A stretch of 64,000 nt of DNA, taken from assembly GCA_003116875.1 (NCBI GenBank), contig BCKT01000011.1, forward strand, positions 875,771 to 939,770, in the 5' to 3' direction. The notes beneath the pieces were generated by a model that was not told the origin of the DNA, did not search any database, and worked only from the letters and a program-made list of their open reading frames with translations. Position numbers and translations under genes: made by a program. Of the stretch, positions 53,252 to 63,784 are shown in pieces (position 1 is the first letter of the stretch; the number at the start of each line of letters is the position of its first letter). The DNA is from Takashimella koratensis (lineage: Eukaryota; Basidiomycota; Tremellomycetes; Trichosporonales; Tetragoniomycetaceae).

Positions 53252-54588
53252 ATGGGCTACACTCTCGCCGTCCTCGGATGCGGTACGATGGGTATCGCAA
53301 TCCTTTCTGGTGTCATCACCTCTCTCGACACTCGCGCCGCCTCTGCCCCTTCGTCGTCTGGCGAGCCCACCGAGCCCGCATCCGGTATCTCGACCCCTAC
53401 AGCGAGTCAATTCCTCGACGCTCCTGATAGCGCGCTCCCGAGCCGCTTCATCGCGACTGTTGGTAGGGAAGAAACGGGCCGAAGGCTTCGCAAGACGTTT
53501 GGAGCCCAAGGTGGGCTCGGGTCAGCGGTGGAGGTTAGGGTCGCGGATAACGTCGGCGCCGCCAAGGACGCAGATGTAGTGCTTATCTGGTGAGTTGGCC
53601 AAAGGATGAGGGTCGAAGGTAGAGAATGAGGTGGCGCGGGACTCTGAGGATCTCTTGAGGAGCTTGATAATGATGAAACTGTTATCTGGACCGTGCTGAC
53701 TGACATTCACAGCTCCAAGCCGCAGGTTGCCAAGACGATCATGCTCGAGCCAGGCATGGCCGAGGCCGTCGACGGCAAGCTCGTCATCTCCATCTGTGCA
53801 GGTGTCACCATTGCTCAGCTGCAGTCCTGGGTGCCGGCCTCTACACAGGTCGTCCGAGCGATGCCGAACACCCCCTGCAAGGTTAGTAGGCTTGACCTTT
53901 TCCTCATATCTTGGACACAGACATCGTTGCATGTCCTTTTCTCTGTACTGATTGTTTTCTGCAGATTCGCGAGGGTATGACTGTCGTCTCCCCCGTGGCC
54001 GACGCCCACGCTCGCGCTCTCATCCTTGCCATTTTCACATCCTGCGGGCGGTGCCGATTCCTTGATGAGAAGTACTTTGACGCCTGCACCGCGCTTGCAG
54101 GGTCTGGACCTGCGTTCGTTGCCCTTGTTCTTGAGGCGATGGCGGACGGAGGTGTCATGATGGGTTTGCCTCGCGCCGAGGCTCTCGAACTTGCCGCGCA
54201 GAGTAGGTCTCCTTACTAGCATCACAGATTGCGCTGACCCGCGCAGCAATACAGGGCACCGGCCGAATGGCACTCTACGCCGGCCTCCACCCTGCTCAGC
54301 TCAAGGACAGCGTGACGAGTAAGTTTATCTCCTCGCTGACCTGTCCTGTCGCTTACCTCTACAGCTCCGGGCGGTTGCACCATCGCCGGTTTACTGACGA
54401 TGGAGGACGGTAAGATGCGATCGACCATGGCTCGCGCCATCCAAGTGGCTACCAACCAGTGAGCGCTTAGTTGATTTCTCCCTGGCTCGCAACTTGGCGC
54501 CCCGCCTTACTTGCCGACTACTTGGTTGTGTCTTGACTCTCGCTGACACCTGATCAGCGCCGCTGGTCTCGGCCAGGACAAGAAGTGA
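53252..54588 (+). CDS. PRO3: Pyrroline-5-carboxylate reductase
   Basis: Last step of proline synthesis, reducing pyrroline-5-carboxylate with NAD(P)H. Six exons: 53252-53589, 53713-53881, 53965-54202, 54247-54318, 54365-54458 and 54558-54588. They total 942 nt, 313 aa. The Rossmann motif is LAVLGCGTMG at residues 5-14. VISICAGVTIAQL and VVRAMPNTPCKIREGMTVV follow. The dimerisation and substrate domain has ACTALAGSGPAFVALVLEAM, then DSVTTPGGCTIAGLLTMED, the P5CR signature. Compared with bacterial ProC there is a Ser/Pro-rich insert at residues 30-60 between the first strand-helix and the next strand. The last exon is 31 nt and encodes HAAGLGQDKK (with a split His codon). Confidence 0.94.
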
Positions 54589-55931
54589 TAGAATATATGA
54601 TTGGGTTGTATCAGCTGTGAATTCGTTGCGGCGCTGCAAGGACGGAGCTGCTTCCACTCGTCGCTCGGCTTGTTTGTGCTTCATTCAGTCATCGTATCTT
54701 CCTCTTCCCGCAACATGAGCATGCATGGATGTCATCGGAACCCCTCATGACATGGGATTCGGGCAACAGTCCGCTAGTCAATCGTGTAGCCTTGCACCCA
54801 TCTATCGTATCTGAAGGCAACGAATGGGTTCGTCGGCACTTTTTCTCGGTTGACCGAAAACTCAAAGCCCGCCCAGGAGAGCCTCGCGACACTGCATCGC
54901 AAATGTCTCTGCATCCAAGAATGTAGAGAAGCCAGGACAACTTTGGCCCCGTCTTGAGACTATCACCGTCGCGCAACCGTTTTCCTGTATGCTTCACCGT
55001 GATTTACACATTTCTGAAGCAGCCGCCTTAAGCACTCAACGCGCTGACCGGGCGCGATGGGCTCGTTCGATTCCCCCTTGGAACAGCTAAACATCTTGAT
55101 CAACAAATATCTCGCCAACCAAGCCAACACACCGCTCAGCACAGCTGTGGCGCTTTTCTGTCTTCGAAAGATCCTTGCACTATTTCTGCTATTCCCTCTC
55201 GTGCTCATCGTCTTCCCCCAAGACGGCATGCAGCAGAGACTACTCGATGGTCGAAGGAAGAGAGCGCGTTACGTGAATGAACACAACATGTCGCTCCGGA
55301 CGCTATTCACGACTCGAAACCTCTTTGGTCATTTGCTTTCCGTCTGCTTTCTGACTTCGGGTCCCACCTCCGGGGCGCTTAAATGAGGTCGAGCATTCTT
55401 CTCGGAATGGGTCGTAGCCGTCCTCCTGCGGTTAAAACCGGAGTGGTTGTGCTTTGTTGTTGCGTGCAAAACAGCTAGTCTCCAGGGACAGGATGATAGC
55501 TCCGAGGATGCGTTGGAATGGCTTCATCGTGCACGCTTGTAGCTCTCGCTCAGGGTGAAGATATGATTGTCCGTCGGATGTGAAGCGCTCTGGCCAAATG
55601 TACCATGCACTCAGTAGTCTAGTGCCATCCTGCCCAATCATGCTCGCTACTTACCGCCCAATGAGTAGTGTATGGCGATAAGTGATACCCCCTGGTACAC
55701 ATTAGCAAGTTCCATCAAAGGGGTAAGCTTAAGCCATCAACGATTCGAGGAGCATTGAGTGTAGACACCAGACGGTAGCATTTCCCTTCGTCAAACGGCT
55801 AACAGCATTTATTCTCGATGACAAGTCTGTAGAGTCGCCATCAGTTTTGCTATATCGTCCACCGCCTACTAAGGTCCACCTGCTCTTCAGTCGCCAATTA
55901 TACAGATGGCGTTAAAAAGACCAGAAGCCAT
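54589..55931. other. Gene-poor region between PRO3 and the tRNA
   Basis: 1.34 kb. Apart from one small open frame (55057-55386) I see no gene, repeat or RNA. Base composition is mixed and lower in GC than the neighbouring exons. Confidence 0.5.
55057..55386 (+). CDS. Small hypothetical membrane protein (109 aa), uncertain
   Basis: I do not recognise it. The ATG-started, uninterrupted frame reads MGSFDSPLEQLNILINKYLA, then a strongly hydrophobic helix (LALFLLFPLVLIVF, residues 40-53), then a basic segment with RRKRAR. The layout, a short helix, a single membrane span and basic residues after it, is what a small or truncated membrane protein would show. No intron signals or domain follow. It could be the 5' remnant of a larger gene or chance. 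Confidence 0.25.
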   Translation: MGSFDSPLEQLNILINKYLANQANTPLSTAVALFCLRKILALFLLFPLVLIVFPQDGMQQRLLDGRRKRARYVNEHNMSLRTLFTTRNLFGHLLSVCFLTSGPTSGALK

Positions 55932-55940
55932 AAAAAAAAA
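55932..55940 (-). terminator. Pol III terminator of tRNA-Leu
   Basis: Nine T residues on the transcribed minus strand, starting 8 bp after the tRNA 3' end, the normal RNA polymerase III stop signal. Confidence 0.85.
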
Positions 55941-55947
55941 GCCATAT

Positions 55948-56039
55948 TGAAGTCTGTGGGATTCGAACCCACGCCCTTGCGGACCAGCGGAAACTCGCGA
56001 ATCCTGAAGCTGGCACCTTAACCACTCGGTCAAAACTCC
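55948..56039 (-). tRNA. tRNA-Leu (anticodon CAG) with a short intron
   Basis: Read on the minus strand: acceptor stem GGAGTTT pairs with AGACTTC (two G-U pairs) and discriminator A. The D-arm is GACCGAGTGGTTAAGG. The anticodon stem CCAGC/GCTGG encloses 20 nt instead of 7, consistent with loop TTCAGG-C and anticodon CAG, interrupted by a 13-nt intron after position 37. A variable arm TCCGCAAGGGC (class II tRNA) and the T-arm GTGGGTTCGAATCCCAC (B box) follow. The long variable arm and CAG anticodon give leucine (CUG codons). Confidence 0.88.
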
Positions 56040-56758
56040 ATAAATTTGCAAGGGTGCAGGGACATATGTATACGCAAAAGCTCCGTGCAGGCTGTAATCC
56101 CTTTTTGGATCCGATCCTTTTGTCGTTTGGAAGTCCTCTCGTTGTCATTTGTCCACATCCGAATGAATTACCCAACTGACTCGGCTTTCATATCCCTTAA
56201 CGTCCTGAGATCCCCTGAATCGTCTCGTTGAGTTCATGAGAAGCCATCCCTGCACCCACTCTTTGGATCTCAAACTCAAATAAGTGGGACAGAGATTCTC
56301 AATGCATTTACGGTCTCCCTCTTCTTCGCTATGAACTTGCTTCACAGTTGTGAAGTGTAGGCCGAGGCAAAGAAGCACCAACGCTCGTTAGGACCGTTCC
56401 TCTGCCGCCAATACTCCACCCCATGCTCCTGAGAAGGTGGCTTTCGGTGACCCACTACCGCAGCCTCGGGCGGTAGTACGATGTGTGTCTGGCAGGCGGA
56501 GAAAACTTCGATCATAGTAAACGTCCACAGACGCTGAGCCAAAGAATTCATTCGTATCTGCCAATATTGCATCATGCTTCATGGTCTGCCTGACGCTATC
56601 TACACATATGGGCCCCAGACGGACCTCGTTTCGCGGGTTCAGCGCTTATGCTATGGTTCCCCTCTCCATTCAAACGCTCAGTCCGCGCCAACTATTTGTC
56701 CTCCTGCTAGTCATTTCCCCCTTCCTTGACGGTTCGATCTCGAGACACGAGAGCCCAT
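56040..56758. other. Intergenic region with no recognised gene
   Basis: About 720 bp between the tRNA 5' end and the end of MMS2. It should hold the MMS2 3' end. No other feature was seen. Confidence 0.5.
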
Positions 56759-57788
56759 CTAGATCTTGCGCTGCTTTGCGAGCGCGACGAGATCCAATGG
56801 CGGGAACTCGGCTCCCTCGGGCGGCTGCGCAGTCTTGCGGTTGGCGGGGGCGGCCATGTTGCTGAAGGGAAGGGTCAGTTGGGTCCTGAACAGGATTTGC
56901 ATACGGTGTGCTCCACCAGTGATGATAGACAGCTAAGAGAGACCACGGCGTCGGACCAGAGTCATGCGGGCGGCAACCAAATAGCAATGGGGGACATGGA
57001 AGACCGCACTTACCGCCTGATCTCGATGAGGATCGTCTCGAGCGTGTTGTCACGGCTCCAAGTCGCGATCGCAGGGATGCGTGAGAAGTCGACCTGAATA
57101 TATTGTCAGTCTCGCTGATACGAGGAGGCAGGGGGGGCTTTGAGCAAACGTACGAGGCCTCGCGCGTCGACGCAGGGGAGGTTGATGCAGCTCTCGAACT
57201 TGACAAGAGGGGGGACATCTGTATCAGGGTTGTTAGCAGTCAGCGATGTTTCACTTAGGGTGACATAGCGGAGGGAGATACGCGAGCGAGGGGAACAGTG
57301 TTGTTGAAGTGACAAAGAATAGGAGAGAAGGGCATGGAGCCGTGCGTACCTGGGTAGCGGTCACCGCAGTAGATGCTGAGACTGAAGATACGGTTCTCAA
57401 ACGCCGAGTGCGGGGGGCCGAGGATGGTCCCGTTCCACTCGTACATGGCGAGGTCGTCGCTGTCCTACAAGTGTGTGTCAGGACTGGCTGCTGCTTTGTT
57501 GGCGGCGAGTAGTTGGACCGTGGTGAGGAATGCCGAAGGGAAACCTCGTTATGACGTCGAACGTTGGTGAAGAAAGAGAAAACCTCGTACTCACCTTCAA
57601 CCCATAGCTGCAACTGCCTTCACCAAGACCTTTCTCACCCTTCTCGAGTTCCTCGAGCAAGCGGAAACTTCTGGGAACTAGGGCAGATGTCAGCTCGACG
57701 TGGGTGGACGGTGGATGGTCGTGCGACCAGAGCCACCAGAGCCGGTTGAGAGTGTACCGCCGCCGGGATCGCACTCACCTTTGGCCAT
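56759..57788 (-). CDS. MMS2: Ubiquitin-conjugating enzyme variant Mms2/Uev1
   Basis: Catalytically inactive E2 variant; with Ubc13 it builds Lys63-linked ubiquitin chains on PCNA in error-free DNA damage tolerance. Six exons: 57788-57779, 57677-57595, 57464-57350, 57218-57154, 57093-57014 and 56861-56759. They total 456 nt, 151 aa. The protein begins MAKVPRSFRLLEELEKGEKG and continues through YEWNGTILGPPHSAFENRIF, SLSIYCGDRYPDVPPLVKFE and NTLETILIEIRR. There is no HPNV-type catalytic cysteine site, as expected for a UEV. The first coding exon has only 10 nt. The C-terminal 28 residues (after RRNMAAPANRK) are more divergent. Divergent with PRP18. Confidence 0.93.
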
Positions 57789-58071
57789 GGTGGATGAAGG
57801 GAGGGGTCGGGTAGGGTGGGAGGGGGGGTAGGAGAATGGTGTGGGTGATACGAGATGAGGGGTGAGTGACGAGGACGTGGGGTTGGGTTGGACGGGAAGA
57901 TGAAGGATGAAGGGTGAAGGATGAGCGATGACAACGGCGTGGATGGTGCATGATATGGGATTACCCAGACTTGCCCAAAGTAGCAACTAGCATTACACTC
58001 GGCATCCACCATACAGTAGTACTTCTCCTTTTTCATCCCACTTTACAACATCACTCATCTCACCGACTATC
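57789..58071. promoter_or_regulatory. Divergent promoter MMS2/PRP18
   Basis: 283 bp between start codons. It contains purine-rich runs (GGATGAAGG units) on the plus strand, which read as a CCTTCATCC leader for MMS2. Confidence 0.5.
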
Positions 58072-59504
58072 ATGGACGGCCTGCTCGCCGAGATCAACAA
58101 GCGCAAAGCCGAGGACTTTACCGAAGCTGGAGGGAGCAGCAGCGATGGAGCGCGCAAGTACATGCGCCGAGCCGATATCGAGCGGGAGCGCGAGGAAGCT
58201 GTGCGGGCGAAGAAGGAGGAGGAGCGGCGGGCAAAAGCAGTAGCTGAGGAGGCCAAGGCGACGTCAAGGGCGGCGCGCATGCGGAAAGAGGTGAGTGTTG
58301 GGTATGTAGGTGGGATCAGGGTCTCTACAGAGCAGACTGTGTACAGGATGGAAGACCGGGCGGGTAGTATCACATCCTCGAGCAAGTGCTAATCTCGCAG
58401 GCGGAGAGCGCTCGACTTGCCTCGCTTCAACGACTAGCAGCCTCGCCCACGCCCGACGTCGGTACCCCAGAACCCAGCGAGGTCACCGACCCTTCCTCCC
58501 AACCACAACGTGAAGCGTTCAACATCTCACCAGAAGAATGTGTCCGCCGTCTACGAGCCAAAGGCCAGCCGATCCGCCTGTTCGGAGAGACGGACAAAGA
58601 GCGGCGATTGCGATTACGTGCGCTCGAGTTGCTTGGGGAGCGAGGGACGGCGGGAAACCAGCAGAACGACTTTAAGCGCGCGCTCGAGGAGATGCAGAAG
58701 CAGGAAGGCGAGAAAGAGGCGAGGGGTACGACAGCCGGTAAGCAAGGGAAAGAAGAGGATAAGAAGAGAGAGGATATGGGCGTGTTGGATCTAGGTTTGG
58801 TCAAGACGGATTTCAACAAGCTTCATCCGTTGATCTATTGGGCGCTCAAAGTGAGTTGTACTTGGGAGAAGGCAGGGCGATGAGTGGAGTTTGGCCTTTT
58901 GAAGGATGCTGATGAGCTGCAGAACGTGTTGAAAGAGTGGGAAGAGTGGCTCGATGCTCGATCGGCAGAGATCAAGCGTACCGCTCAGGGCAAACTCGCC
59001 GCGGCCAACCAAGTTCAGTCGGCACACAACATGAAGCCTTTGTTCAAGGACCTTCGTCAGCGAGTGAGTCCTTGCCAATGCCCGAAACTTGTCGAGGCGC
59101 TGCAAGCTTGACACGAGCTAACTCTTTACAGGCTCTGCCCGAGAGTGTTGTCCGCCACCTCGCCGAAATCGTACACCACATGCAAATGCGGGAATACCAA
59201 AAAGCCAACGACGCATACCTTCGCCTCGCGATCGGTAACGCCGCATGGCCAATCGGTGTCACATCCGTCGGTATCCACGAGCGTTCCGCGCGAGAGAAGA
59301 TTACGGATAACGTAGGTCACGTGTTGAATGACGAGGTGTCGAGAAAGTACATCCAGGCTGTGAAACGGTGAGTAGTATAAGCTGTGGGACGTGGGGTCAG
59401 GTCGGTGTGATAGGTGAGGGCTAGACTGATAGGGTGATTGCAGACTCTTGACTTTCGCTCAAACTGTAAGACCGCCAGACGACGTCGCTCAGATGATGGG
59501 TTGA
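58072..59504 (+). CDS. PRP18: Pre-mRNA splicing factor Prp18
   Basis: Second-step splicing factor acting with Slu7 in 3' splice-site joining. Five exons: 58072-58290, 58401-58850, 58923-59063, 59132-59367 and 59444-59504. They total 1107 nt, 368 aa. The N-terminus [15 protein letters not shown] is followed by charged coiled coil. An SFM (Prp4-like) motif lies at about residues 125-165 ([20 protein letters not shown], then [14 protein letters not shown]). The Prp18 domain follows from about residue 225 ([20 protein letters not shown]) and includes [20 protein letters not shown], then [10 protein letters not shown], the invariant loop. It ends [14 protein letters not shown]. Confidence 0.94.
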
Positions 59505-59849
59505 AAAGGGGGCTTGGTCGTTCGTAGTAGTTTCCAATCCTTTCTTCGCTGGAGGTGACATGATAAACTGTATGCATACAACGATAGTGAGGTGCCAGGT
59601 GCGGGAATACATGCAGTTTCGAATGGAGTCGAAATTCGTTGCGACGACGGAGCAAGTCTGGTGCTCGAATGTATTATATGATGACTCTAGAGGTTGCCCA
59701 TCACCTCGCTCGCAAGGCGAGACATTAAACACTTGGTCTAGCTGTTGTTACAAGCGCACCCCAAACACTCCCCTTCGGAGTGTACCACTGGTTGGATTCA
59801 TTGTACTCCAAGGTGAACTCGGGTGTACGAATACCGAACCGTCATGGAA
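59505..59849. other. 3' intergenic region between PRP18 and the G-gamma gene
   Basis: 345 bp at a tail-to-tail junction. No gene was recognised. Confidence 0.5.
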
Positions 59850-59857
59850 TTACATGA
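59850..59857 (-). other. 8-nt terminal coding exon carrying the CaaX end of G-gamma
   Basis: The donor TTGG/GTGGGT (exon end 59955) joins the acceptor CACTGCCCACTAG. The exon TCATGTAA completes GTC ATG TAA, giving C-L-V-M-stop. Confidence 0.8.
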
Positions 59858-60322
59858 CTAGTGGGCAGTGTCAGCTTGACATTTGCTTTGCAGTGCCTCA
59901 GCGTATCTAGCTCGTCATCGTTGTTGCAGACTTCTTTTCCGTGTTCTAACCCACCCAAGCAGCATCCAGATTTGACAGGTCGATATGGATCCCCTCTCTT
60001 GACAGGCCCCCATAAGCTCGCGAGGAGTGGATCATCGTTTTCCGCGCAATAGTTAATCAAACTGTTCTTTGGTTCAGCGTCGCTCCCAGCCTTTGCATGT
60101 GATTTCACTACCACATGCAGTTCGGCTGCTGCTCAGAGGAGAGATGAGAGCAGAGACGACAAGACAAAGGTTGTCCAGCAAGTAAGGAGGTACTCACGCA
60201 GAGCTAGCTTCGCTGATCCTGACTCGGGGCCGGGCGAGCTCAGCGTGTAGGTTTTGGTTGGCTTCGTGTAGCCTACGAAGCTTGAGCTCGGGCATCGTGA
60301 TCCGACCCTTGTGTGCGTCCAT
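59850..60322 (-). CDS. Heterotrimeric G-protein gamma subunit
   Basis: Small partner of G-beta in pheromone or nutrient signalling, anchored by lipid at the plasma membrane. Three exons, 60322-60198, 60061-59955 and 59857-59850, total 240 nt, 79 aa, the usual size. The sequence has MPELKLRRLHEANQNLHAEL and ARPRVRISEASSALINYCAE, then DPLLASLWGP and the tail KSGCCLVM. CLVM is a CaaX box for prenylation, and the preceding Cys is the usual palmitoylation site of fungal G-gammas. If the second intron is not removed, the frame stays open and adds an unrelated tail without CaaX. The order helix, DPL-x-SLWGP, CC-aaX fits fungal G-gamma (Ste18/Gpg type). I give no symbol because more than one paralogue may exist. 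Confidence 0.9.
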
Positions 60323-61866
60323 CTTGGGATCCCGAGTCGAGCGTACCGATAGTTCCCAGGTCGAGTTCGGTGGGTGAGTCAACAAAAAAAAAAAGAGAAG
60401 AGAGAGAGAGAAAGAGGATGATTTAATGTGTATCCGTAATATCATCTTCCCATTCGGTTCATGTTCATGGGTGAAGAGCGTAAACAAGCTACACCTATAG
60501 CGGCGGGGCCGGCACCCGCGGTACTCGGTTCCCGCTGCTACTCTTCTCGGCGACTGCGGGGGGCTGCCTAGAGGAGTGACTGGCCCAACGACCGATGTAA
60601 CGTAAAGAATAGTCAGCCACAGCCACCGTCTTCTCAAGCATTTAGCCGCCACTCTCCAGACCCTGAAACGTCCATTTCTGGTGAGGAATACAAATCGATT
60701 ACAATGGGGATTACCATTCTGTTTGTAATAAGATTGAAATGGACAAACGCCGATAAACTCCGCAAGAAGAAATAAAAAAAGTCTTCATCCATCTTACCTC
60801 CCTGTCTTTCTCTCATCGCTCATCGCCCATAGCCTATCACTCACAGCTCATCCGTCGACCCCTCTGTCCACCAGTGCGACTGCTGGAACCGCTCGCGTCG
60901 TTGGGATGAACCCATGTATCTTTATGCTCACTTCAGCTGTCCCGATCCAAGCGTGAGAGGACGAATCAGCCAAGCGTGATATACCCGTTCTTCTTCGTTT
61001 CCTGCTCCTGGGTGGTACAGACGTCTCTACGGGTGCTTTGCTGTTCATCGCATCTATCACTCAGCTCTCTTCCTCCTCTCCCCCCACCCCTTCCCCAACC
61101 CCCCTCAGCTCGCTGCGTGGCCAGGACTAGCTCCAATGCTCCAGCCCCTGCCGACTTTCTAGTCTGGCGGTACCCAGCCGAGGGGCAGACCTCAACCCCG
61201 TCCCACCCTCTACTCTCCTCTCGTGGGAAGTAGAGGAGGACATAGTGGCCTGACTTTGATATAAGCCGGAGGCCCTCTATGTGCCCGCTCCGACGGAGTG
61301 TGTGCAGGTTCGAGGGCCTTGACTCGGGTCCAGGACATTTATACATCGCGAAGAATGCTCGTGCTTGCGTCTTCAGCTCAGCTTGTAACGGTACTGCTGT
61401 TTGTTGGTCACCAATCACAGCTGGACTGTGGTTGAGATTGGCTGCGCATAATGCTGCATATAGATTACGAGGTGTATTTATACCCTCCGTGTGGGCTTTC
61501 ACTCTCCCGCTGAGATCCAAAATGGTGTCTCCACCGTGACTTGAGCTTTGTGGAGTGACAACACGTATGCATGCATGAACCTGATCCTAGACGTTTGCAT
61601 ACCCGTTCTGCATCTCTCGTCGCATGTCTCCTGCATCGGACGTGTATGGTGGGGGTCGGCCTCAGGGGGACTTGCAGAAGGGTTGTAGGGTGTATGTTGA
61701 TGTTTTACAATTTAGATCAAAGGGCTGGGGCTGGCTCTTGGCCACTGTTTCAGATCCACCGTATACACCATGTCAACACAATAGACACCTCTCCTCTTCC
61801 CACTTCCCACTTCCCACCTCCCACCATACCATCACCCAACAATCATCCCACAACCTACCAGACGCC
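60323..61866. promoter_or_regulatory. Large divergent upstream region, G-gamma and eIF4E-like genes
   Basis: 1.54 kb, the largest gap in the window. It has an A12 run followed by GAGA repeats at 60381-60415, just upstream of the G-gamma start, and TATA-like elements TTTATACATC (about 61337) and TTTATACCCTC (about 61488). I see no supported gene. The length suggests complex regulation of one or both genes. Confidence 0.5.
60381..60418. repeat. Poly-A/GA low-complexity tract
   Basis: A run of twelve A followed by gagaa and gagaga units, 60 bp upstream of the G-gamma start codon. Confidence 0.85.
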
Positions 61867-63784
61867 ATGTCGACGCGAACCGCCATGGCTCCAGTCACTG
61901 ACAACGTCCCCGCGCCCCCGCCGTCCTCATCGGCGATGCCTCCACCTTCCCTCCCGGCCGTCCTAGCGCCCACTCCGTGAGTCCAGGCGCCCAGGCTCTC
62001 CGTTCAAACCTTAAACCCGTCGCTGCACCAATGCGCGTCGTTGTGACCCAAACACACCCAAGACCTCCTCCATCTACCTGCCCCAGTTGCCCTGTGCTAA
62101 CCATGCTGCTCTAACCCGATTCCCTCATTACATACCCATGCGCATTTCTCCTCGCCTCGGTCCATCTCCTCAACGCAGACCGCGAATGACGCGCCTTCCA
62201 TCGCTCAAGCAGCTTTCTGATCGCCTCCATGCCGACGCCGCCAACCCACCGCCTGCCACCCCTCCCAAGCTACAAGTCGCGACCGCTGTCTCCCCGGCAC
62301 AGACGACCTTCTCCGCCTCCCCTTCCTCCCGTCTCAAACTCCCTGCAAGCGCAATGATGCGAAGCCGAAGTCTTTCTGGCCAATCCGATATCCCCAGCCC
62401 CAGCTCCGCGTCTGCAACGATTACAACGTTCGCAGCGAGCATGGGCTACGGGAACGGCCAACCCATGTCACCGACAAGAGAGAGCGCGCCGTTGATGATG
62501 CGTGGGCTAAGCAGTGATTTCATCAGAGGTTACAAGGACGTGCCCAGCTTGGACCAGATCAGGCAGCGCGTCACGGATGAAGCGAAAGAGGCGAAGGAGG
62601 AGCAGTCGGGCAAGAAAGAGGAGGTGAAGCGTGAGGCCAAAGTGATCGGACCGATTGTGGAGGACTTTATCAGCCCCAAGTCGGCGCAGGTGGAGGATAT
62701 GAGCAAGACCAAGGTGTTGCAGGTACCAGTTGAACCAACAGTGGAACCTCCAACGCCCGCCCCGGTGCCAAGAGTGGAACTGTCTCCTGCGTCGGCCATT
62801 CCGGGTGCCTCACCAGCCATGTCATCCAAGGCCCACCCGTTACAACATCCATGGTGCGTAGTGATAAGCTCTACATTGGCTGATCTATCACAGGACACTC
62901 TACTACGACTCAAAGACCTACAAGCCTGACCCATCGCACACAGCCAAGGAGGGGTTGCTGAACGAGTACGAGCTGTCCCTTCTCACCGTCGGACGCTTCG
63001 ACACTGTAAGTAGAACTGACTTTCAACCGTCTACCTACTGACACCTTTGCAGGTGGAGGGCTTTGCACGACACATGAACAATATCCGTCAACCAGGCAGC
63101 CTCGCGAAAAACTCCAACTACCATTTGTTCAAGAACGGTATTCGACCAATGTGGGAAGACCCAGCGAACGCCAACGGTGGGAAATGGGTCATTCTCTTCC
63201 GCTCATCACCGGCCATCCTCGACGCCTGCTGGGCAAACTTGACCATGGCGTTAATCGGCGAGATCCTTGATCCCGAGGACGGCGTGTGTGGGGTCGTCGT
63301 CTCGACGCGTCCAAAGATTGATAGGATTCAGATCTGGACAAGGGATAGGGAGAATTCTGAAGCGCTCAACCGATTGGGAAGGCGGATATTGGAGGCCATG
63401 GCGCTGGAAGGGCGGGATGCGGATGCTGTGTCGATGGAGTTTCAGGTGAGATAAAGAGGGTTTTGACCAACGCCTGTCCAATCTCAACTCTACGATTCCA
63501 ATTTGCAAAGCTGATACCTCGTCTCGGTGTAGTACAACGCGGCGAGTGGGAGCGCCAACCCTCCTGCAAATAAATTCTTCTCCGTCCCTTTTGCCTCGCG
63601 CAGCTTCTCGGCGTCACACAAACCCTCCCCGTTATCTGTCCCTCCCTCGGCAGGGTTACCAGCGCCCCCGCACTCGGCGGAACCGATGCGCCGGCTGGGT
63701 TCGGGCCAAGGTGCGAGCGCGTTCGCGGGTCCCATGGGCGGGGTCGGTGTCTCTCCGTCGAGGGTGGTATCGACGGCGAAGTGA
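61867..63784 (+). CDS. eIF4E-family mRNA cap-binding protein (4EHP/eIF4E2-like), long form
   Basis: Binds the mRNA 5' cap for translation initiation or repression. Five exons: 61867-61976, 62179-62853, 62894-63005, 63053-63445 and 63533-63784. They total 1542 nt, 513 aa. The eIF4E core begins near residue 255 with HPLQHPWTLYYDSKTYKPD. It continues with VEGFARHMNNIRQPGSLAKN, then NYHLFKNGIRPMWEDPANAN and GGKWVILF, with cap-stacking Trp/aromatic and Glu positions, and ends near residue 425. The N-terminal 250 residues are Ser/Pro/Ala-rich with a conserved-looking LPSLKQLSDRL, and the C-terminus is a disordered 80-residue tail. The core is about 180 residues as in all eIF4Es, so most of the protein is extension. 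Whether it is the main eIF4E or a class II paralogue cannot be settled here. Confidence 0.88.
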
